64,000 nt of DNA from positions 4,055,501-4,119,500 of the forward strand of contig NC_052034.1 in the NCBI RefSeq assembly GCF_015832195.1, in the 5' to 3' direction. The number at the start of each line of letters is the position of its first letter. Position 1 is the first letter of the stretch. The notes under the pieces are model-generated. The model saw only the letters and a program-made list of their open reading frames with translations, made no database searches and was not told the origin of the DNA. A program made the translations under genes and the position numbers. The stretch comes from Motacilla alba alba (Eukaryota > Chordata > Aves > Passeriformes > Motacillidae). Positions 56,978-64,000 of this stretch are shown in pieces.

Positions 56978-59900
56978 GAGATTGAAATGACTCAAACACG
57001 ATACAGACACTTTAAAATGGGAACGAAGAGAGGGAAGCCTGTGGCATGGCTTGCTTTCTGCTTTAGCCTCAGCTCCAGAAGCTCTGAGGACTTGAGGCAG
57101 TTTTTGGCTTTTGGTGCTGGCTCAGTGTTAGCAGGAGCCTGGTTGGGTGTTCCCTTTTGTCACAGTGTTATTTACTCACTCTTGACCAACACTAGGGCAG
57201 TTCCTTTTTCTCACCCCCTTTTTCCCTGCACCTCTCTACCCTGAAAGGAGCAAGGTGATCATGCTTTTTTTTGTTTAGTATTCCACATGCATATGGGGAT
57301 AATGTCTTGCTCCCCTCTGCAGAGGGTGCCTACTTGGCTTTAGCAAATTTGCTGTTTTCATCCACTGCAAAGTTCTTGAATTACCACTTCACAAACTCTG
57401 TATGGCATAAACTCAAATGCCTTCCTGTAACAGTAGCAAGCCCAGTCATTTAAAAATAATAACTCCAACTATTTTTTCCAGGTCATCTCCCTCTCAAGAT
57501 GTTAACATTTCAAGCTCTAGTATTCCCGAGCAGTGCTCATCAATTGATTTTATCTGGGTCCTCTCCCTTCTGCTAAGTTTATTCCAGCATTAAAGCAGGC
57601 TTTCTAGTCTCGTTTCTTGTGTCTGCTTGCAGCTTAAATCCCAGCTTTCCACCAGAAAGCATAACATGGAAGAAAATACTCGGTGATCTTTTTCTTAATT
57701 TTGCAAATATTCCCTAGACTTCTGTTTGCCTCTCTGTTGTTAGCCTGAACTTGTGGAGAAGCAATTGTGCTGCCAGCAAGGCTCATCAGCTCTCCCATTC
57801 TCACTTGCTGTGAAAGGCAGACCTCGGTGAAACAATAGGAACAACAGGAAAATAAAGAACACTCCCATCCCATGTCCTCTCAAGGAGGTGTTAACTTCAA
57901 AGCCTGGCTGCGTTGAGCTCTTCTAAACACAGGAGTTAATTACATTTGTTGCCAAGAATGGCCACTTAAAGCACCCGTTAAAATACTGTTCCCTGCTCTT
58001 CTTCTGCATGTGAATGGTCTTGCTTTGAGCATCCAGAGCAAACATCCTCATGATGGCCTGGGGGTACCCGATCCTGCCCCAGCGCTCATCTCTGCTAATT
58101 TCTTTTTCACGTTATGTATGTGCCATCTTCAAGGTGTTACTCAGGATTAAAAGATGATGGCTGTTTCTAATCAGCATTGTCGTTAAAGCAGTGATGGGGT
58201 GCTCCAAACACCTTGGGCTTGTCTTTCTCCTTTTTAGTGTTCAAAAGCTTTACAAAGCAGGATATCAGTCCAGGTCTTAGTGCTTTGGTAATGGTGGTGA
58301 TTGTTGCATTTCATCCTTGGGGTGAGCTGGGTTAAAGGATATTTGGAGGAAGGGTGCCTCCTGTCCTCTCTTCACGGCCGTGGTCCTGCACCGTGTGCTG
58401 TGAAGTGCCTCCAAGGCAGAGCTGCGGTGTGCTTGCAGGACAGCAGTGCGGGGGTTAATTCCCACACTGTGCTCTCCGTTTGTCTTGGGCTCTTTTCCTG
58501 AGCTCCAGCTCCAAGCCAGCCAGTTCCTCTGCAGTAGGAAAAGAGCGATTTCACTCGGGTCCTTTTCACCATCTGCCTTTTCCTCCTTGCTCGGCTGGGC
58601 CTGTGGGTTTGCCTGGGTCGGTGTTAGGGCATTCCGGGCATTTGGGCCCTCAGACTGTTTGGTTTTCATTTTGAGAATCTCGTGAACTTCTCCCTCTCAG
58701 ATTGATCTGTTTGCTGTTGAGCAAAGTCTCGCTAGTTTGATCTTTGCATCTGCCCTGCCCTTGGGGTTATGAACACAAAGAGAAACGATCACAGGACAAG
58801 GACAGGGGTGAGTGTGGAGCACTGTGGGGTCCTGCTGTGTTCCCTACCCTGAGCTCCATGTGCAGTGTTTTAGTGCAAGGATGAAGCTCTGGGGGTTGCA
58901 GAGGAGAATGAGCTGTAGTGTGAGTGGTTGCAGTGCTTTGAATGTCACAAATGTGCACTCTTTCTTGCGCTGCTTGTGCCTGCAATTGTGACTAGGTTGT
59001 GTGGATCCTCATCCTGGACTGTAAATTTCTCTGGGAAAGCCTCCAGCTTACTCAGTAGCTTTGTTCCAGCAAACCAGGCTTTCCTGTGCGTGGTTTGCCC
59101 AGCAACTGCACAGGACATTATAAACTGTAATTGCTTCACAGCTTCCCTGTGGAAAGATGGATAGAGGAGGTGGCACCCGGGGAGAACTGGCTCTGCTACA
59201 GTGCTCCTGTAACTCGCCACAGTGTCCCTGAGTGCTGGCAAGGCTGGGTGGCTGCAGAGCACAGCGAGGTCCTGGTGGAGGGTTCCTGTGTTCCTTTGCC
59301 TGTACCCTGACTGCTTTTCCTCCAGAAGTCAGAGCCCTGGGAACATTTAGGCAAGGATGATGATGCACTCTCTTGTTCTTCTGGGAGGCTATTCCTGTTG
59401 GTTTCATTGTACCCCTCCATCATGCCTTGCTTCTTTCTTTTTTCCCCCCCTCTGTTTAAAGGGCAGAAAGACTCCCTTGATCATCTGATCTGCCTGAGTG
59501 TAAAACACGATCCTTCAATGTGGCTGCCTTCACTGACAGCCCGTGCTGCCTGGAGTTTGTGGTGGTGCCTCAAAACGCTCACAAGTGACAGATCTGATTT
59601 ACCAAGGGAGATCTGATTTAGCTCAGCACGGGTGGGCCTGCTCTGGATGAGCTTGGAGATGGGGATGGGCTTCACATGGGAGACTGGAAGGCCCAGGAGG
59701 GAGTAGTGCTCTCATTTCAAGCCATTGTCCCCTGTCTAGGTTAGAAGTTGAACTTCTGCCTTGGTGTGGCATTGCCAAAATCCTTATCTTTTCGAGGTAA
59801 AACTGATTCTTGCAGATATTTTGGTCCTTCAGATAAGGAGTCTGAGTGTATGTCAGCTTTGCTTGCATTGAAACCAGCATCTTCTTACAGCTCTAGTCCT

Positions 59901-61094
59901 TCTTTTAAAGACAGCTGGATGAAGCACCTCATATCAGAATAATTGTCAACACTTTGGAGAATTTTGTCATGTTCAGGCAATTGCAGTCTTCCAGGCCAGG
60001 CTGTCACTAACACTGAGCTCTACATGGCAAGCTTTGTGGTGGGAAGCTCAATAATTTGCTTGTCCTGAGCTAAAAAGCAAATAATTGAGGCCTCCAGCTC
60101 AGCTGCACAGCAGCGAAGACCACATGGGTGGAGGAGAGGGAACTGCAGGGCTTCCCTTGTTCTTGCCCCTGAATTTCTGCCTGTGCTGCTGCTTTGTTCC
60201 TTCTCAGCACCTTGGTTGCAGCGCAGCAGCATCTCTGCTGGTGTGAAGAAGCAGGAGAGCAGCATGGAAAATAGAGCAAGGCAGCGTGGGCCAGCCCGGA
60301 GCGGCGTTCGCCGGAATGGGGAACTGGGTCAGAAGAAATAGCAGAGCTGTGAATTCAGCAATTTTCATCCTTTACATCAGGAGAGGGGGGGGGAAAAGCC
60401 TTGGTTTCCCATCCCCCCGTGGTGGGAAGGGGTTAGAGCTCGTTCTGTTGGTTATGGCCTTGTGGGGTTTGAGCTGTGGGGCAAAAGCTGATTTAATTCT
60501 CCTTCCAGTCCCTGCTCTTTCCAGTTGTCAGGATGAGTACAGTTATGCTGTACAGCCATGAGCCTCCACAGCATGGAATACTCATTCTTTGCTTTGTTTC
60601 CAGGGCAATCCCCATACTTAATGATTGTCCTGCAGATACAAACAGCAAACATCAGACAGGAATGGTCCCTTGTTATTTCTTTGCTGTTGTATTTTAGGGA
60701 CAATTTTGGGATTTATAAGGACAGTGAAGTAATAGCATGGCATTATGCAGACACTTCTGTTAGCAGGGGCTGCCTCTCTAGCAAGGAAAATGTGTTTAAA
60801 AGTGCCTGTCTTACCAAGTTATTACAGAAACACTTCTTTCCCCTCCAAGGTTATGTATCAGTCCTGCTGTAAAGTTTATTGACCTATGAGGAATCCCAGC
60901 ACAATTCACCAGAGTGTGCCTTAGTCTGTTCCTGACATCAAAGCTTTCCTCCAGTGACCCTTTGTTTCAGTGATAGTCCCCAGAAAAAGTGGTTTAGGTG
61001 GATGTGGCTGGGACTGTCTGCCCCAGGCAGTTCCTCAGCAAACCACGAGCCTGAGGGCTGTGGAGAAGCCAGCTAATTGTAAAAAACTCCTGGA

Positions 61095-61215
61095 AAATGA
61101 GAGGTTGGAAGGGGAACAGGAGGTGACCTAGTTCTGCCCCTGGCTTGGAGCAGGGCTGGCTTTGATGCTGGGTTGTGCAAGGGTTAGTTGATGGCGTTTT
61201 CTCCAGCTGGGTTGG
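61095..61215 (-). mobile_element. Probable CR1 LINE fragment, minus orientation
   Basis: The plus strand carries GAGGTTGGAAGGGGAACAGG, then GTGACCTAGTTCTGCCCC, GGAGCAGGGCTGGCTTTGAT and GGGTTGTGCAAGGG. These resemble the reverse complement of a CR1 3' region (GGTTGGAAGGGACC, GTCATCTAGTCCAACCCC, AGCAGGGCCA, GGGTTGCTCAGGG). Similarity fades past about 61215. The copy is diverged and the ends are approximate. Confidence 0.55.
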
Positions 61216-63894
61216 AGTCCACTTGAGAAGAAAGTTTGCTGTTTCCCCAGCCACACATCTGGTTTTGGGAATGGTGGCTCCTGTTGGGCAGGTCTTTGGA
61301 AAGCAGCAGCTTTGGGGCAGTATCTGAGAGACTGGACTGGGGCTGATGGTGAGGATATCCCTGTTCTCATGCAGGCTGAGCAGCTGTAGGAGTCCTTTGC
61401 TTAAACTCACTCTGGAAGCTTTATCCAGGGGAAAGAGGCTCAAGAAAAGGGCTCTGAGCTCAAGGAAGGAGGGCTGAAAGCAGGCTTGGGGCCTCTTGCG
61501 TGCCCAGTTCTTAGGGGCTGTCTTTCCTTCTACTTGACTGGAGCCAGGCATTGGGCAGCAGTGGCTCTGCTGAGCTGCCTGTCCACCAGGTCAGTCCCCA
61601 AGTCACCCTGTGACAGTGGCCATGCATTTGTCACAGTGCCTTTTGTCAGTCACAGGTGATCACAGCCTCGAGCTGGCAGGAAAACTTAACTGTATTACCA
61701 AGTAAAGCAGAATAAATCACACAATTCCATTTTAAGATTGAAGAAATCCCTTTTTTTGTATAGTTTTGTGTTGTAGTTAGCCTGGGACTGACTTTCCCTT
61801 GTGAAGTTGTTTCACTCGGTCAGTGTGCTTTAACCTGTGCTGTCCCCTGTCCCTGTGCTGCCAGGTGGAGGGGAGGACCTTGCTCTGCTGATGGCAGGTG
61901 ATATTTAGTAAGAGCTGTTATTGCATTGTTTGCTGATGGTCTTTGGTTTTGTAGCTTGGTCTTGCTGAGCATCTGCCAGCCAGGGTATCCAGGACACTTT
62001 ACACCACCCTCCCTTTCTGAAGGAGGAGAAGGAAAATTGATGTCTGAAAAGGCTGTAGGTTTGTTAGAATTTTTTTAAAACAGAGTTTTGTCAACTTAGT
62101 CGTTTTTTTGGTATGTTCTTAACAGTATCTCTGCTTGTATATCTGTTTGTCTTATTGTCAGATACTCTTTATACATGGAGGTCTCATTCTTGTGGTGTCC
62201 AGAGCAGTTCAGGCCAAGTGAGGTGCACAGGACAATGGTCTGTGCACGGGGACATGGTGGTGGGTGATGCTTCAGCTCTGCCTTGTACTTCATGCTCAAG
62301 CATTGCTCTGATGTGCAGGAACCAACAACTGGAGAGTAGTTTTCTGTCCCCTGCCTTTGGGGAAAGCTGTTTAAATGGGAGATGTTCTGTAGCTGTTAGG
62401 AAATGATGCATCAAACTGCGCTGAATGGAAAACTCACTCCACAGGAGGTAATTTTAGTAGCTGGTTCATTTTACTTCAGGGGAATCTGCATCTGGCAGAT
62501 GAGGGAGGCAGTCCCTCGCCAGCCTGCTTCTGTCCCTGGGGTGTTAGAGGCTGGCTACTCTTCCCAAAGCACTTAGGGGGCTCCTCAATAGAAGTGCAAA
62601 GTGTTGCTGTTACTATCCTGACGCAAAAATAACAGACCTTGTAAAATTTTGTCGGGGCCTTCCTTACAAAAGGCTTAATTGTGCAAGGAGGGCTGGCAAT
62701 ATTTATTTGCATGCAATTTCCTGCCCCAGGGAGCTGGAGATTGTAGGGGACAAAGGACAGATGAAGGGTTGGAGAAGGGAGGCGATTGATGGAGGTGACA
62801 CTTGGCACACATCGTGCTGAGGCTGTGGGTTTTGTAGGGCTTTTTCTTCCTTTTTCCTATGCTGGTTAGTTTACTTACTGCCTTGTTTTGTGCTTTACTG
62901 CACGTCCCATGTGGCCTGATAATCTCTTGCCATTCCCTTTTCCTAGCCCCTACCAAGGTCCTGTCACCCTTTCTGGAAGAAAAGAGACTCGGAAGAGGTT
63001 CTTGGAAGCTCGTGTTCTGACTAATACTAATTTTCTATAATTTTGTCTCTTGAACTTGGGCACAGGGTACAATCAGCATCTTAGAAAATATTCTAGCTCA
63101 CAAAATTCCAACGTGATAGCAGCTCAAAGTAGTTATTTTGAATGGTTCTCTAAAGATGCATCTTTGCTTGGGGGATATTTTAAAGGGAAGAGCCTTCTGT
63201 TTCTCAGTGTTAATGAAAAGAACATTTAACTTTGCTGTCATTTCTTAGGTAAACAAAAGCATGTGCATGTCCAGGGAGAGCTAGGAAGGGTTTGTCTTTA
63301 GCCTCCAAACGTGTTGTAGAGGTAAACTGTGGGAAGACCTGCAAGGCAGGTGTGTGGAGCATCACACCTTGCTCCTGGACAGTGCTTTGGCAGCAGCTCT
63401 GCAGAGATGTTCACGCAGCAGCCCTTGCCTGGTGCCTCAGCACATGCCTGCTGTGAACCTTGTGCAGCTCGCCGTGTCCAGCACTTCTCATTTCACACTC
63501 ACTAAGCATCAACTTGTAAAAATCATCTCTCCAGGCTCCTTGTTGAGGCTGTAATGTGCAAAGCAGCGTTGGAGTCAGAGTAGTAAAGCCTGCAGTTAGA
63601 TTGTGATATGTAGGACTGCTGAATGGTGATGACATTTCTGATGCTCAGCTTGGCTCTCTGACCCTTAAGACCGTGTTACAGCTCTCCCTTTGCCTTTTGT
63701 TGCTGGATTATTCGTGTCAAATTTGTGTTGTCCTGTGGGCTGGGCTGGGGCTGTGCTGCTGGGTGGGAGGGGGTTGGCTCTATTTGAAAGCCCCAGCACA
63801 ACTGCCACACTTGGAAAATTAAAGTGTGTTTGGAGTGGTCTCTAATGGCAGCATCAATCTGCATAATAACAGCAGTCTCCTTTTGCCTCCACAG

Positions 63895-63927
63895 AAATGG
63901 AAGCGGTTTGGAATTTGCAGAAGCAAG
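63895..63927 (+). CDS. NUFIP2: NUFIP2 exon 3 (33 bp, about residues 635-645)
   Basis: A micro-exon of 33 bases lies between TTTTGCCTCCACAG and GTAAGGATG. Joined to the final G of exon 2 it encodes EMEAVWNLQKQ and leaves one base (phase 1). This corresponds to the conserved NUFIP2 C-terminus, where the human protein has a closely similar EMESIWNLQKQ, and keeps the reading frame exactly. The remaining roughly 18 residues and the 3' UTR lie on a further exon right of the window. Confidence 0.94.
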
Positions 63928-64000
63928 GTAAGGATGTTGGAAGGGATAAATGAAGCAAATTGCTCTGTCTGTTAGGAGGGGGGATGAATGAGAGTGGATT
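63928..64000 (+). other. NUFIP2: NUFIP2 intron 3 (start only)
   Basis: Begins with the strong donor GTAAGGATG and is cut by the window edge. Confidence 0.88.

Larger units (their letters stand above)
56279..63894 (+). other. NUFIP2: NUFIP2 intron 2 (7.6 kb, phase 1)
   Basis: The donor is GTAATGGC and the acceptor is TTTTGCCTCCACAG, ending at 63894. A T/A-rich tract lies just after the donor (about 56312-56337) and a run of 17 T at 56961-56977. A CR1-like fragment lies near 61.1 kb. Open frames are short and unlike known proteins (for example 58277-58669 minus and 60994-61551 minus), so no nested gene is supported. Confidence 0.88.

Noticed and set aside
1..64000. CRISPR arrays, operons, phage, toxin-antitoxin or other prokaryotic systems, tRNA/rRNA genes
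   Set aside because: The window is vertebrate nuclear DNA with spliced genes. No regularly spaced repeats, tRNA-like clover-leaf boxes or rRNA sequence were seen.

Overview
This is a vertebrate, almost certainly avian, nuclear genomic window. It holds parts of two protein-coding genes arranged head to head: TAOK1 on the minus strand (left) and NUFIP2 on the plus strand (right). The avian call rests on the 3' end of a CR1 LINE at about 21.42-21.61 kb, a second CR1-like fragment at about 61.1 kb, low overall repeat density, and only about 20 kb between the two promoters. From memory, TAOK1 and NUFIP2 are also divergent neighbours in human (17q11.2), with a wider gap.

Layout. Positions 1-2272 are TAOK1 intron 2. 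Positions 2273-2499 are TAOK1 exon 2, with the start codon at 2404 and the first 44 residues, including the kinase glycine-rich loop. The 95-nt leader part of this exon carries two tiny overlapping upstream ORFs. Positions 2500 to about 31236 are the very long TAOK1 intron 1, AT-rich and essentially non-coding. A CpG island at about 30.85-31.99 kb holds the TAOK1 promoter and an inferred non-coding exon 1. It contains a perfect TCTCGCGAGA palindrome where the plus strand flips from C-rich to G-rich. A G-quadruplex-prone block and a degenerate GTGTGAGGGG-type repeat follow. Positions 32.3-50.7 kb are intergenic, with two probable ancient MIR-like SINE remnants and no recognised gene. Its plus strand looks T/G-rich, which hints at a divergent plus-strand transcript. 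A second CpG island (about 50.75-52.3 kb) is the NUFIP2 promoter. NUFIP2 coding exons lie at 51505-51691 (His/Tyr-rich N-terminus), 54563-56278 (most of the protein) and 63895-63927. All three are joined by phase-1 introns, and the last exon lies beyond the window.

Functional picture. TAOK1 is a STE20-family MAP3K acting upstream of p38/JNK and Hippo signalling. NUFIP2 is an RNA-binding FMRP partner and Roquin cofactor found in stress granules. No direct joint pathway is implied. What they share is a divergent chromosomal arrangement with CpG-island promoters. I found no CRISPR array, operon, tRNA, rRNA or prokaryote-like system. The most interesting material is regulatory: the TAOK1 uORF pair, the apparent bidirectional TAOK1 promoter with a possible unannotated divergent transcript, and the sense-strand T-tracts downstream of both promoters.
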